Below are positions 43,134 through 52,684 of a DNA stretch of 64,000 bases, piece after piece (within the stretch, counting starts at the first letter, position 1; each line of letters begins with the position of its first letter). Source of the stretch: Coriobacteriaceae bacterium EMTCatB1. GTDB taxonomy: Bacteria; Actinomycetota; Coriobacteriia; Anaerosomatales; Anaerosomataceae. The translations under genes and the position numbers were made by a program. The notes under the pieces are model-generated. The model did no database searches. It had not been told where the DNA came from and saw nothing but the letters and a program-made list of their open reading frames with translations. The stretch is taken from positions 967,979 to 1,031,978 of the forward strand of contig BDLO01000001.1 of the NCBI GenBank assembly GCA_001950395.1, in the 5' to 3' direction.

Positions 43134-44156
43134 TCAGCCCACCACCCTTGCGAGAGCAGGCATCGCCTTGATCACGATGCCCATCACGACGACGAGCGCG
43201 AGCGAGATCGGGATCAGCCGCTTCCACCCGAGCTCCATGAGGGTGTCGATGCGGACACGCGGGAAGGTGCCGCGGATCCACATCATCACGAAGATCCCGA
43301 CGTAGGTCTTGAGAATGAAGGTCACCGGGGCGAGCGACGCGCTGACGCCCTCAGGAACCCACGGCAGCAGCCAGCCGCCGAAGAAGAGCGTGACCGCGAG
43401 CGCCGAGATGATGAAGTGGTTGCTGAACTCCGAGAGGAACAGCAGGCCGAACTTCATCGCCGAGTACTCCGTGGCGAAGCCCGCGACGAGCTCCGATTCG
43501 GCCTCGGACATGTCGAACGGCGTCTGGTTCGACTCGATGAGCGCCGCGACGACGAACACAAGGAACGTCGGCCACAAGAGCGGGTCGAAGATGAACCACC
43601 GCGGCAAGAAGCCCGCCCATACGCCGCTCTGTGCCTCGACCAACCGGCCGAGGTCCGTAGTCCCGGTGAGCATCACAATCGGGAGCACCGACAGCAGGAG
43701 CGGCACTTCGTACGCGATCTGCTGGCCCGCCGCGCGCATCCCGCCGAGGAGCGACCACTTGTTGCCCGACGCCCAGCCTGCCATCAGGATGCCGAGCGGC
43801 ACGAAAGACAGCGCCGCGAAGGTGTAGAGCAGCCCCGTGTCGAGGCTCGTGGCCCGAAGCGTCGACGAGAACGGAAGCGCGGCATACGCCGCCAGCGACG
43901 GCACGAAGACCGCAAGCGGTGCGAGCCAGAACAGCGCCTTGTCCGCCGCGCCCGGCATGACGTCTTCCTTCGTCAGAAGCTTGAGCACGTCCATCGTGGT
44001 CTGCAGGATGCCGGAAGGCCCCATCTCGAGCGGCCCGTACCGTAGGTGCAGGTGGCCAAGCACCTTGCGCAGCATCCAGATCATCACCACGCCGTTGGCG
44101 AGCATGAGACCCAGGCACGCCAGCACTTTCAAGACCGACACGGCAAGCGGGCTCAT
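43134..44156 (-). CDS. nuoH: Complex I membrane subunit NuoH
   Basis: The quinone-chamber membrane subunit, 340 residues with about eight helices. It includes LRYGPLEMGPSGILQ, the acidic loop DMSEAESELVAGFATEYSAMKF and the C-terminal RIDTLMELGWKRLIP. ATG at 44156, overlapping the nuoD stop by 4 bases. Confidence 0.97.
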   Translation of the reverse strand: MSPLAVSVLKVLACLGLMLANGVVMIWMLRKVLGHLHLRYGPLEMGPSGILQTTMDVLKLLTKEDVMPGAADKALFWLAPLAVFVPSLAAYAALPFSSTLRATSLDTGLLYTFAALSFVPLGILMAGWASGNKWSLLGGMRAAGQQIAYEVPLLLSVLPIVMLTGTTDLGRLVEAQSGVWAGFLPRWFIFDPLLWPTFLVFVVAALIESNQTPFDMSEAESELVAGFATEYSAMKFGLLFLSEFSNHFIISALAVTLFFGGWLLPWVPEGVSASLAPVTFILKTYVGIFVMMWIRGTFPRVRIDTLMELGWKRLIPISLALVVVMGIVIKAMPALARVVG

Positions 44157-45361
44157 CGGTCGATCTCTCCCATCATAACGTCGGTCGAACCGATGATCAT
44201 GACCACGTCAGCGATGAGGTGGCCCGGCACGATCTCCTCGAGCGCCTGCAGCGCGAAGAGCGACGGCGCCCGGTAGTGGAAGCGGTACGGATGCTCGCTC
44301 CCGTCCGAGACGAGGTGCACTCCCGTCTCGCCACGCGACGACTCCACCGCAGCGTACACTTCGCCCGCCGGCGGGCGGAGGACCTTCGGCACCTTGGCCG
44401 CGTGCGGCCCCTCGGGCATGCCGTCGATGAGCTGGCGGATCAACCGCGCCGCCTGCCGCATCTCCTCCATGCGGACGAGGTAGCGATCCCACGCGTCGCC
44501 GGTCTCGCCGACGGGCACCTCGAACTCGAGCTCCGGGTACGCGGCATACGGGCGGTTCGCGCGTACGTCGTACCGCACGCCGCTCGCGCGCAGGTTCGGA
44601 CCCGTGAGGCCGAACGCCAGCGCCTGCTCACGCGTGATGACGCCGATCCCCTTGACGCGGGACTGGAAGATCTCGTTGCCGCCCAGAAGCGCGTCGTGCT
44701 CCGGCAAGTACACGTTCTCGAAGCCGTCTACGAATGCCCGGATCTTCGCGTCGATGCCGGGCGGCAAGTCACGGACGACGCCGCCAGGTCGGACGTAGTT
44801 GAACATCATGCGCTGGCCGCTGATGGCCTCGAGGATGTCGAGGATGGCCTCGCGGTCGCGCATGGCGTACAAGAACTGCCCCATCGCGCCCGTGTCGAGA
44901 CCGAACGTGCCGTACCACACGAGATGGCTCGCGATGCGGTTGAGCTCGCTCGTGAGCGAGCGCAGCCAGTGAGCCTTGCGCGGCACCTCCACCTCGAGCA
45001 GCTGCTCGACGGCGAGGGCGGCGGCGAGCTCGCCCATGATGCCGCTCACGTAGTCGCCGCGGTCCATGAGCGTGCCGAGGGCGTCGTACCGGCGGTGCTC
45101 GGCGAGCTTCTCGATGCCGCGGTGGAGGTAGCCGATGGAGGCTTCCGCGTTGACGACCTCCTCGCCGTCGACCTCCACGAGCATCCGCAAGACGCCGTGG
45201 GTCGACGGGTGCTGCGGGCCCATGTTCACGACCAGGTGCTCGGTCCGAAGCCCATCGACCCCGCTCGGCGAACGGCGCAAGCCGGCCGGCAGCACCGGCG
45301 GCTCGTGCATGCCCTCGCCGATCAGGCCGGCTTCGTAGACTTCGTACCGTGGGTCGCTCAT
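44153..45361 (-). CDS. nuoD: Complex I subunit NuoD (49-kDa type)
   Basis: The peripheral-arm subunit that forms the quinone site with NuoB. The 402-residue protein has NMGPQHPSTHGVLRM with the quinone-site His, GYLHRGIEKLAEHRRYD, RGETGVHLVSDGSEHPYR and the C-terminal GSTDVMMGEIDR. It is separate from NuoC (no CD fusion). It lacks the cysteines of the related NiFe hydrogenase large subunits. ATG at 45361. Confidence 0.97.
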   Translation of the reverse strand: MSDPRYEVYEAGLIGEGMHEPPVLPAGLRRSPSGVDGLRTEHLVVNMGPQHPSTHGVLRMLVEVDGEEVVNAEASIGYLHRGIEKLAEHRRYDALGTLMDRGDYVSGIMGELAAALAVEQLLEVEVPRKAHWLRSLTSELNRIASHLVWYGTFGLDTGAMGQFLYAMRDREAILDILEAISGQRMMFNYVRPGGVVRDLPPGIDAKIRAFVDGFENVYLPEHDALLGGNEIFQSRVKGIGVITREQALAFGLTGPNLRASGVRYDVRANRPYAAYPELEFEVPVGETGDAWDRYLVRMEEMRQAARLIRQLIDGMPEGPHAAKVPKVLRPPAGEVYAAVESSRGETGVHLVSDGSEHPYRFHYRAPSLFALQALEEIVPGHLIADVVMIIGSTDVMMGEIDR

Positions 45362-45801
45362 CGCCTGAACTCCTCCGGCGTGCGAACCGCGACGTCTTTG
45401 CGCAACAGCGGCTCGACGCCGTCTGTCGTGAGCAGACGCTTCGGGTTCGGGTGCCCTGAGAGCCTCAGACCGAACAGCTCCGCCGTCTCTCGCTCAGGCA
45501 TGAGAGCCGCCGGGCAGATCTGCCACACGCTCGCCAGCTCGCCGTCGTACGGGACAGCGGTCTTCACGAACACGTCCTGCCCCGCCTCGTACGAACGCAG
45601 GTGGTAGGTGATTTCGACGTGCTCGCCCGTGTCGGTGCCCAGCAGATCCACGAGCCAGTTGAAGCCCGCGACTTTGAGCTGCGCGAGCGTCTCTTCGACT
45701 GAGCCGCGCCCGACGCGAACGACGATGCCGAGCCGCTCCTCAGAAGCAGCGGCGCCTTCGATGCCGGCCACAAGCCGCTCGACGTCAGCCACGCGCAGCA
45801 T
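45358..45801 (-). CDS. nuoC: Complex I subunit NuoC (30-kDa type)
   Basis: A 147-residue peripheral-arm subunit with the family signature in [16 protein letters not shown] and [26 protein letters not shown] at 45801, overlapping the nuoB end by 17 bases. Slightly shorter than typical 160-200 residue forms. The longer open frame to 45978 lies inside nuoB and is rejected. Confidence 0.95.
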   Translation of the reverse strand: MLRVADVERLVAGIEGAAASEERLGIVVRVGRGSVEETLAQLKVAGFNWLVDLLGTDTGEHVEITYHLRSYEAGQDVFVKTAVPYDGELASVWQICPAALMPERETAELFGLRLSGHPNPKRLLTTDGVEPLLRKDVAVRTPEEFRR

Positions 45802-46282
45802 CGACGCGCTCCTTCGCACGCTCGGCGATCTTCTTCTGCAGCTGGATGAAGGCGTACTGCACAGACTCCGGCCGCGGCGGACAGCCCGGGACGTACACGT
45901 CCACGGGCACGATCTGGTCGACGCCCAGCACCACGTTGGGATATTCGCGGAACGGACCGCCCGTCGACGCGCACGCACCCATCGCGACGACCCACTTCGG
46001 CTCCGGCATCTGGTCGTACAGCCGGCGCACGGTCTCCGCCATCTTCCGGTTGACGGTGCCGGCGACGATCATCACGTCCGCTTGCCGCGGGCTGGCGCGG
46101 AAGAACACTCCCATGCGGTCGAAGTCGAAGCGAGGGCCGCTCGCGCTCATCAAACCCTCGATCGCGCAGCAGGCGATGCCGAACGCGAGGTACCATAGCG
46201 ACTTGCTTCTCGCGTAGTCGAACAGCTGCTCGCTTCGCGCAAAGAGGATGGAGTTCTCGCCAGTGAGCCGGTCTAGCGCCAC
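45785..46282 (-). CDS. nuoB: Complex I iron-sulfur subunit NuoB
   Basis: The subunit that holds cluster N2, the last electron carrier before quinone. The 165-residue protein has the tandem cysteines in [11 protein letters not shown], then [10 protein letters not shown] and [10 protein letters not shown], the four cluster ligands. The start is GTG at 46282 after GGAGGGAGCGCTCAC, giving [16 protein letters not shown]. It overlaps the nuoA end by 10 bases. Confidence 0.97.
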   Translation of the reverse strand: MALDRLTGENSILFARSEQLFDYARSKSLWYLAFGIACCAIEGLMSASGPRFDFDRMGVFFRASPRQADVMIVAGTVNRKMAETVRRLYDQMPEPKWVVAMGACASTGGPFREYPNVVLGVDQIVPVDVYVPGCPPRPESVQYAFIQLQKKIAERAKERVDAARG

Positions 46283-46638
46283 GTGAGCGCTCCCTCCTTC
46301 CAGGCGTAGGCGAGGCCGAGCGCGAGGATCGCGATGAACAGCAGCATCTCGACGAGCACGAAGACGCCCATCGCGTTGAACGCGACCGCCCACGGATACA
46401 GGAACACCGTCTCGATGTCGAAGACGACGAAGAGCAGCGCGTACACGTAGTAGCCGATGCGGAACTGCACCCAGGGAGGGCCGACCGGCTCGACGCCGCA
46501 CTCGTAGCTCGCGGCTTTCTTGGCGCTCGGCTTCGAGGGGGCGAGCAGATTCGACGCGAGGACGGCGACGGGCACGAACAGCGCCCCCACGACGATGAAC
46601 GCCGCGAGCGTCAGATGGTCTAGAGCGGCAGTGTGCAC
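46273..46638 (-). CDS. nuoA: Complex I membrane subunit NuoA
   Basis: A three-helix membrane subunit of 121 residues. It has the conserved cysteine loop [30 protein letters not shown] and the acidic [12 protein letters not shown]. The GTG at 46638 is the likely start, with GGAG in the leader. First gene of the operon, 116 bases after the -10 box. Confidence 0.95.
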   Translation of the reverse strand: MHTAALDHLTLAAFIVVGALFVPVAVLASNLLAPSKPSAKKAASYECGVEPVGPPWVQFRIGYYVYALLFVVFDIETVFLYPWAVAFNAMGVFVLVEMLLFIAILALGLAYAWKEGALTWR

Positions 46639-46753
46639 GGCACTCCGCACCTCCTCCCCGGACACAGCCAGCTGCCGAACCAAGCATACCCAGGTACGGC
46701 AACGCCCACGCGGCGGGCACCGGGGGAGGCCCGTCCGGGGGCGAGGTTGGCGT

Positions 46754-46782
46754 ACTATAACACGAGTTACAACCTCGCGCAA
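46754..46782 (-). promoter_or_regulatory. Promoter of the nuo operon
   Basis: TTGCGC (46782-46777), an exact 17-base spacer and TATAGT (46759-46754) on the minus strand. It leaves a leader of about 110 bases before nuoA. A local drop in GC marks the region. No second operator-like repeat is seen. Confidence 0.7.
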
Positions 46783-46880
46783 CACCCCGGAAGCGCGTCG
46801 CTCGGGCGCACGCACCTCATGCGTGTCCGAGGCAACGGAGTTCGCTGACGGTGCCTGACGATCGCCGCCCGCTGCACGCG

Positions 46881-46909
46881 AAAGGCCCGCTCGTCGCGAG
46901 CGGGCCTTT
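46881..46909. terminator. Bidirectional terminator after tRNA-Thr
   Basis: AAAGGCCCGCTCG / CGAGCGGGCCTTT forms a long stem with a very short loop. It lies 8 bases after the tRNA-Thr CCA end on the minus strand, and it insulates the ricT operon from the nuo promoter. A/T ends on both sides allow function both ways. Confidence 0.8.
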
Positions 46910-46917
46910 GAACCTCG

Positions 46918-46983
<66 letters not shown>

Positions 46984-46993
<10 letters not shown>

Positions 46994-48087
46994 GTATTCC
47001 CTTTGTCCCCGTTCGGCTGGCCCTTCGGCTTGCGCCGCCTGCGCTTGCGCGGCGCCGGACGCTGCGTCTCGGCCTGCGGGGGCTCTGGAGCGGGCGCCGC
47101 GGCCTCTGGCTTCGTCGCGGTCCTGCGCCGTCGCTTCCGCCGCGCGGGCGGCTGCTCGGCTTCGCTCGCTGCGTCCTCGGCCTGTCCGGCTGTGCTCGGA
47201 ACCGCCGCCAATGCCTCGAGCACCGGGGCCACAGAGGGCGTCGGCGCTTGCAGCGCTTCGGCACGCACCCTGCACGGCCTTCCGCCGCTCGCCTCGCACT
47301 CCATCGCTGAAAGCGGGACCTTCAGCTCGGAGCCGTCCTCCAGCTTGATGGCGACGATCTCCTTCGGCGTGTTCAGCGCCGTGACCTTGCCAGGCCCTTT
47401 CGGGGTTTCAACGATCGATCCGCACTTCGGGGCACGCTGCTTGAAGTCTTTGTAGGCATCGTACTCGTAGCGCAGACAGCACATTAGTCTGCCACACAGA
47501 CCGCTGATTTTCAACGGATTGAGCGGCAGGTCCTGCTCCTTCGCCATACGGATCGACACGGGCTCGAAGTCCCCGCGCATCCGCGCGCAGCACAGCTGCT
47601 GCCCGCAGTGCCCGACGCCCCCGACGATCCTCGCCTCGTCTCTGACGCCGATCTGCCGCATGTCGACCCGCGTCTTGAAAGTCGACGCGAGCTCGCGCAC
47701 GAGCGCCCGGAAATCCACGCGCTCTTCAGCGACGAAGTAGAAGACCTTCTTCGAGCCGTCGAAGAGCGTCTCGACGGCTACCGGCTTCATGTCGAGCCCG
47801 TGCTGCTCGACCATCTGCTTGAAGATCTCGAGCGCTTCCGCATCAGCAGCGGCAAGCTCCTGGGCTCGACGCACATCCACCTCGTCGGCGATGCGCACGA
47901 CGGGTTTGAGAGGAGCGACGATCTCTTCGTCGGGAACCTCGCGGCATCCGAACACGACCGTGCCGAACTCCTCGCCGCGCTCCGTCGAGACGACGACGGG
48001 ATCTCCTGGCTGTGGGTCGGTTCCGGCCGGATCGAAGTACAAGACCTTCCCGGCATATCCGAGCTTCACTCCCACTACCGTGGGCAC
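46984..48087 (-). CDS. ricT: PSP1/RicT (YaaT) family protein
   Basis: RicT is known in Bacillus as part of the RicA-RicF-RicT iron-sulfur complex that aids mRNA maturation and development. The 367-residue protein has the PSP1 domain with two cysteine clusters, GHCGQQLCCARMRG and SGLCGRLMCCLRYEYDAY, which bind the cluster in homologs. A long basic, Pro/Ala-rich tail follows (RKRRRRTATKP, PRKRRRRKPKG). GTG start at 48087, overlapping holB by 13 bases. The TAG stop lies inside the tRNA-Thr gene. The tmk-holB-ricT order matches other Gram-positive lineages. Confidence 0.9.
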
Positions 48088-49205
48088 TTGAGGACCTCCT
48101 GCAGTTCGAACAGCATGACCTCGATGGCCAGCTGGGGGTTCACATTATACGAGACGCGCTCGCGCGCCGCCTCCACGGCTCTCAATGCGCGCACGGCTGC
48201 CGCTGGCGACATCACGGCCGCCACCTCTTCGATCGCGTCGGCCTCGTCTGCGTTCGCGGCCAAGTCCTCTCGGCCAGACCCCACCACCAGCGCGTCCCGG
48301 ATCCAGCTCGCTGCCGCACCCAGAAGGAGATCAATCGCCTCGCGCTCGCGCGCGGTGAGCTCCCGCTTGTGCCGCTCTTCGAGGGGCTTGACGGACGCGT
48401 CTGTGCCGAAGAGCTCGCGGCGCTCGGCGAGCTCAGCTGCCTGCGTGGCCTTCACGTCCTCGAGCGGAGCTCGAACGGCAGCGAGCAGGTCTCGCGCCGC
48501 CATCAGCACGTCGTGCCCGTCGAGGAACGGCAGCCGCTTGAGCGTGTCGAACACGAGCGTCCTGACGACCAGAGACGACGGCGAACGCAGCAGCGCTTCG
48601 GCTCGAGCCAGGGTTCCGCCTGCCGTCGACAGAGCCGCCTTCGCCTGTTCGGGCGAAGCGCCGGTCCTTTCCACGAGCAGCGCGACCGCCGTCGGCTCTG
48701 GCACCGGCGCGAACCGCACGACCTGGCAGCGAGAGGCGACCGTCGGCAGCACAGCGTCGTACGAGCGCGCCAACAGCACCATGACCACGCTCGACGGCGG
48801 CTCCTCGATCGTCTTGAGAAGCGCGTTGGCGGCAGCAGGACCAAGCCGGTCGGCGTCTTCGATGACGTAGACCTTCCGCCGTCCGAAGACGGGTCTGAGG
48901 GCGGCGTCGTGCGTGAGCTCCCGCGCCTGGTCGACTGTGTAGCCCACCGCGCCTTCCGGCTGCAACCTCATGAGGTCAGGGTGGCTCCAGGACCACACGC
49001 GGACGCACGCAGGGCACGCGCCGCACCCGCCGTCCTCGCACAGCACCGCGCACGCCAGCGCCTGCGCCATAGCGAGCGTTCCGGAGCCTGGCTGCCCGAC
49101 GAACAGGTACGCGTGCGCGACCTTGTCCGACTCGACCGCAGCTTTCAGCCGTTCCGCGATCGGCCGCTGCAAGGCGACGCGGTCCCACACGCACCCGCGC
49201 GTCAT
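48075..49205 (-). CDS. holB: DNA polymerase III delta' subunit
   Basis: Clamp-loader subunit that helps load the sliding clamp. The 376-residue AAA+ protein has a degenerate Walker A region (GQPGSGTLAMAQ), a four-cysteine zinc module (CEDGGCGACPAC), DADRLGPAAANALLKTIEEPP and the SRC motif in ASRCQVVRF. ATG at 49205, overlapping the tmk stop by 4 bases. The lack of a full P-loop is usual for delta'. Confidence 0.92.
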   Translation of the reverse strand: MTRGCVWDRVALQRPIAERLKAAVESDKVAHAYLFVGQPGSGTLAMAQALACAVLCEDGGCGACPACVRVWSWSHPDLMRLQPEGAVGYTVDQARELTHDAALRPVFGRRKVYVIEDADRLGPAAANALLKTIEEPPSSVVMVLLARSYDAVLPTVASRCQVVRFAPVPEPTAVALLVERTGASPEQAKAALSTAGGTLARAEALLRSPSSLVVRTLVFDTLKRLPFLDGHDVLMAARDLLAAVRAPLEDVKATQAAELAERRELFGTDASVKPLEERHKRELTAREREAIDLLLGAAASWIRDALVVGSGREDLAANADEADAIEEVAAVMSPAAAVRALRAVEAARERVSYNVNPQLAIEVMLFELQEVLKCPR

Positions 49206-49849
49206 CGTTCTCCCTCGTCGATCCTGACGCCAGCTCCCGCAAGCACCGGCGCCGCCACGCACGAGACCTCACGCCACACCGCGTCGACCGGCCCGCGCTC
49301 GATGACCTTCACGCGCTTCGGCTCGGCCGCCGCGATAGCGGCGTAGCCCGCCCGGACCCGCTCGTGGAACGCGATCGCCTGCCGCTCCATGCGGTCCGCG
49401 CCTCCAGCGCTCGCCGCCGCGACGCCTTGGCGAGGATCGACGTCGAGCACGATCGTGAGGTCGGGCACGAGACCGCCCGTCGCGGCCTCGTTGACGCGCC
49501 GCACAAGGTCGAGGTCCAATCCGCGCCCGTATCCCTGGTACGCGGTGGTGGAGTCCGCGTACCGGTCGCAGAGCACGACGCGGCCCGACTCGAGCGCCGG
49601 CACGATCACCTCAGCGGTGAGCTGCGCGCGGCTCGCGGCGAACAAGAAGAGCTCCGCGACCGCCGTGAGGTCGTCGTGCGCCGGACCGAGCAGGATCTCG
49701 CGAACGCTCTCTCCCGTCCGAGTGCCGCCCGGCTCGCGCACGACCACCGGCTCGACGCCTCCGCGACGCACCACCTCGGCGAGCAACCGCATCTGCGTGG
49801 TCTTGCCAGCGCCGTCGCCGCCTTCGAAGGTGATGAACACGCCTCTCAC
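49202..49849 (-). CDS. tmk: Thymidylate kinase
   Basis: Phosphorylates dTMP to dTDP. The 215-residue protein has the P-loop FEGGDGAGKTTQM, the dTMP-binding DRYADSTTAYQGYGRGLD and VPDLTIVLDVDP. The GTG at 49849 overlaps the fumarase beta stop by 4 bases. It continues the long coupled operon from mdh to ricT. Confidence 0.96.
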   Translation of the reverse strand: MRGVFITFEGGDGAGKTTQMRLLAEVVRRGGVEPVVVREPGGTRTGESVREILLGPAHDDLTAVAELFLFAASRAQLTAEVIVPALESGRVVLCDRYADSTTAYQGYGRGLDLDLVRRVNEAATGGLVPDLTIVLDVDPRQGVAAASAGGADRMERQAIAFHERVRAGYAAIAAAEPKRVKVIERGPVDAVWREVSCVAAPVLAGAGVRIDEGER

Positions 49850-50409
49850 GATGACTCCTGCGTTGACTGTGCAGCGACGGAAGCATACAGATCGCCGCCC
49901 GTGGCGTCGATGCCGACGAACACCGGCAGGTCCCGAAGCTCGAGACGCACGAGCGCCTCGGGGCCAAGCTCGGGGAAGGCGACGACCTCAGCGCGCACGA
50001 CCCGCTCGCCGAGGAGCGCAGCAGCCCCGCCGACCGCCACGAGGTAGACGGCCCCCGTCTCGGCGCACGCGCGTCGCACCTCCTCGCTGCGCGGCCCCTT
50101 CCCGATCGTGGCGACGACGCCGGCGCGCAGGAGCTGCGGGGTCCACGCGTCCATGCGGCTCGCCGTCGTGGGTCCCACCGAGCCGGCCGGACGGCCGGGA
50201 CGCGGAGGGGTCGGGCCGGCGTAGAACAGCGCCTGCCCGACCAGCCCGTACGGCAGGGCTCCCAGTCGCTCAAAGTCAGCCACAAGCCGCACGTGAGTGG
50301 CGTCGCGCGCCGTGAAGACCACGCCTGACAGCGCGACCTCGGCGCCCGCCGCGAGCCCGCGCAGCAGGTGCGCCTCGTTGGGAAGCGTGATACGCACCGG
50401 CTCACGCAT
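49846..50409 (-). CDS. Class I fumarate hydratase, beta subunit
   Basis: C-terminal half of an oxygen-sensitive, iron-sulfur fumarase. The 187-residue protein shows the family motifs GPTTASRMDAWTPQLL, TIGKGPRSEEV and VAVGGAAALLGERVV. ATG at 50409, overlapping the MFS gene by 8 bases. Together with the alpha subunit (51838-52683) it should interconvert malate and fumarate. The two subunit genes are normally adjacent, but here a transporter lies between them. Confidence 0.93.
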   Translation of the reverse strand: MREPVRITLPNEAHLLRGLAAGAEVALSGVVFTARDATHVRLVADFERLGALPYGLVGQALFYAGPTPPRPGRPAGSVGPTTASRMDAWTPQLLRAGVVATIGKGPRSEEVRRACAETGAVYLVAVGGAAALLGERVVRAEVVAFPELGPEALVRLELRDLPVFVGIDATGGDLYASVAAQSTQESS

Positions 50410-51841
50410 CTGCCGCCTCCTCTGCGCTCGCAGGACGTCGCCATTCGAGACGACGATACCCGTTCCACGCAGCCGCCAGAACGAGCGTCGACGCCAAGAG
50501 CAGCGTGAGACGCGGACCCGACAGCCACACGCGTGCAGGATCCACGCCTTGGGCCTTCACGAGGGCTGCGATCGCAGCGTTGACGAGGTCGCCGATCGGC
50601 GCCACGACTGCCATCGAGAGCAGAAGCGACACGCGGATGACGGCATCGAGCGCGGTGAAGACCCTGCCGCGGAGCTCGTCTGAGACGGTGATGACCACGT
50701 AGGTGTTGCCCGTCACGCTCAGCGTCGCGATGCAGAATCCCGCCACCAGCGCGAAGACGGCCGCGATCCAGTATGCGCTCGACAGAGCGAAGACCACCAT
50801 GCCCGCGCCGAACACGCTCACCGCACCCAAGAAGAGCGCCTGCAGCGGGAGACGCCCGGTGAGCCGAGGGACGATGAGGGCCCCCGCGACCATGCCGAAC
50901 GCGATGAACACGAGCATGAACGTCTGGGGCGCAGCGATGAGCCGACGGAAGAGCTCAATCCTGTCCAGGAACGGGACGCCTCCTACGAGGTTGCGCTGCA
51001 CGTGCACGAGGCCGACGGAGATGAGAGAGCCCCCTCCCATCAACGCGAGAGCCACCGTGACGAGCAGCCCCCGGAGCTCGACGCGCTCCTTCAAGAAGCT
51101 GAAGGACTCGCGAAGGTCGCGGCCGATGAGCGTGAGATCGAATCGACGCGCTTCGCCCGCGCGCGCTCTGACGCGGATGCTCAGCACGAACGCCGCGGAG
51201 ATCACGAAGCTGAGCGAGTTCAGCACGACACCGGCACGCGGCCCGAGCAGCGCCGGCGCGAGCGGGCCGGCCAGCGCGTCCACCACCGGCAGCTTCGCCC
51301 GCAGGACCGTGCGGACGATCGCCTCGAACGCCGCCAGGATCGCGCCTGACGCCGTGAGGCCGATGAGCATGCTCGCCTGCTGCGTCGTGTAGGACAGCCC
51401 GTTGGCAGCGGCGATGTCCTCCTCGTCCACGAGGTACGGCACGAGCGCGCTCTTCGCGGGATTGAAGAACAGCGACGCCATCTCCATGAGGAACACGATC
51501 GCGTAGATGACGGCGAGCGAGTTCGTGAAGAGCAGCCCGAGCGTGAGCAATGCCCGCGCGACGTCGCACGCGATCATGAGCACGCGGCGGTCGAACCAGT
51601 CGACGAACACCCCTACGAACGAGCTTAGGAGCAGCGACGGCAGGATCTTCACGATCATGATGCCGGCAACGGCAGAGGCCGAGCCGCCGGAGAGCGTCGT
51701 CACCAGCGGGATGAGCAGACCGATGACGAGCCAGTCGCCGATGCCGCTCACGAACTGGCTCAGCCACAACCGCCGGAAGCGGCTGTTCCTCAGCAGCGGG
51801 CCGTAGCGCGCGTTGGAGAGGTCGACGACGGCCGCCGTCAC
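50402..51841 (-). CDS. MFS transporter, about 12 helices
   Basis: A 479-residue major facilitator protein. The N-terminal half begins RRLWLSQFVSGIGDWL and has DWFDRRVLMIACDVARAL, like the loop 2-3 signature of drug-exporter-type MFS proteins. A long insert (about 170-200, AIVRTVLRAKLPVVDALAG) lies mid-protein. GTG at 51841 overlaps fumarase alpha by 4 bases. The substrate is unknown. Its place inside the fumarase operon suggests, but does not show, a role with dicarboxylates. Confidence 0.85.
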   Translation of the reverse strand: MTAAVVDLSNARYGPLLRNSRFRRLWLSQFVSGIGDWLVIGLLIPLVTTLSGGSASAVAGIMIVKILPSLLLSSFVGVFVDWFDRRVLMIACDVARALLTLGLLFTNSLAVIYAIVFLMEMASLFFNPAKSALVPYLVDEEDIAAANGLSYTTQQASMLIGLTASGAILAAFEAIVRTVLRAKLPVVDALAGPLAPALLGPRAGVVLNSLSFVISAAFVLSIRVRARAGEARRFDLTLIGRDLRESFSFLKERVELRGLLVTVALALMGGGSLISVGLVHVQRNLVGGVPFLDRIELFRRLIAAPQTFMLVFIAFGMVAGALIVPRLTGRLPLQALFLGAVSVFGAGMVVFALSSAYWIAAVFALVAGFCIATLSVTGNTYVVITVSDELRGRVFTALDAVIRVSLLLSMAVVAPIGDLVNAAIAALVKAQGVDPARVWLSGPRLTLLLASTLVLAAAWNGYRRLEWRRPASAEEAADA

Positions 51842-52683
51842 GCGCCGCTCACCTCGATCGAAGCCGAGCGCATCGCGCAGCACCCGAGGTTGACGGCCAC
51901 GGGCAGCGCAGCGATGTGCGACGGCGCGGTGAGCACCCGCACCCCGAGCGCGGTCGTGTCGCCCCCAAGACCTGCCGGCCCGATGCCCGTCGCGTTCACT
52001 GCCGCGAGGATGCGCTCTTCGAGAGCGCGCGTGCGCGGGTCAGTCGCGGGCGCGTCGAGCGAGCGCAGGAGAGCGCGCTTCGAGAGCTTGGCGACGGTGT
52101 CGAACGTGCCACCGATGCCGACCCCGATCACGAGCGGCGGGCACGCCGAGGCGCCTTTCTCGGTCACCGCGCCAAGCACCGCCTCGACGACGCCGTCCTC
52201 GCCTGCGCTCGGCGGCAGCATGCGCACGCACGACGCGTTGTCAGAGCCGCCGCCCTTGAGCATGACGTGCACCGTTGCGCCGCTTCCCGGGCGCCACGAA
52301 ACGTCGAGGAACGCAGGGGTGTTATCGCCCGTGTTGGAGCGGTCGAGCAGCGCGTCTCTCACCACGCTCATGCGAAGGCCGCTCGTCTGATACGCGTCGC
52401 GCACGGCGGCGTCGAGCGCCTGCGCCAGCCCCGGCGGCACGCACTCGTACTGCCCCGCCTCGACCCACACCCACACCGTGCCCGTGTCCTGGCACAGCGG
52501 CGAGCCGTCGCGCTCGGCGATCGCGGCGTTGTCGAGCAGCATCTCGATGACGCGTCGGCCGCGCTCGGAGCGCTCGGCCGTGAGCGCCCGTTCGAGGGCT
52601 TCGCGGACGTCGGCACGAAGAGAGCACGCGAGCCGCGGGATCGCTTCCCGCACGACGTCGCCGATAGCGCTCGCGTCCAGCAC
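51838..52683 (-). CDS. Class I fumarate hydratase, alpha subunit
   Basis: N-terminal half of an iron-sulfur fumarase, 281 residues. The three cluster cysteines are visible in PLCQDTGTVWV, NASCVRMLPPSAG and ASACPPLVIGVGIGG. The start is GTG at 52683, one base after the mdh stop, after GAGGAGTGAC. The frame continues to 52752 but that overlaps mdh. It works with the beta subunit encoded two genes downstream. Confidence 0.94.
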   Translation of the reverse strand: MLDASAIGDVVREAIPRLACSLRADVREALERALTAERSERGRRVIEMLLDNAAIAERDGSPLCQDTGTVWVWVEAGQYECVPPGLAQALDAAVRDAYQTSGLRMSVVRDALLDRSNTGDNTPAFLDVSWRPGSGATVHVMLKGGGSDNASCVRMLPPSAGEDGVVEAVLGAVTEKGASACPPLVIGVGIGGTFDTVAKLSKRALLRSLDAPATDPRTRALEERILAAVNATGIGPAGLGGDTTALGVRVLTAPSHIAALPVAVNLGCCAMRSASIEVSGA

Positions 52684-52684
52684 G

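Noticed and set aside
46639-46917. Search for a small gene or RNA in the 279-base gap before nuoA
   Set aside because: Only the nuo promoter, its leader and the bidirectional terminator are visible; no ORF with a ribosome binding site.
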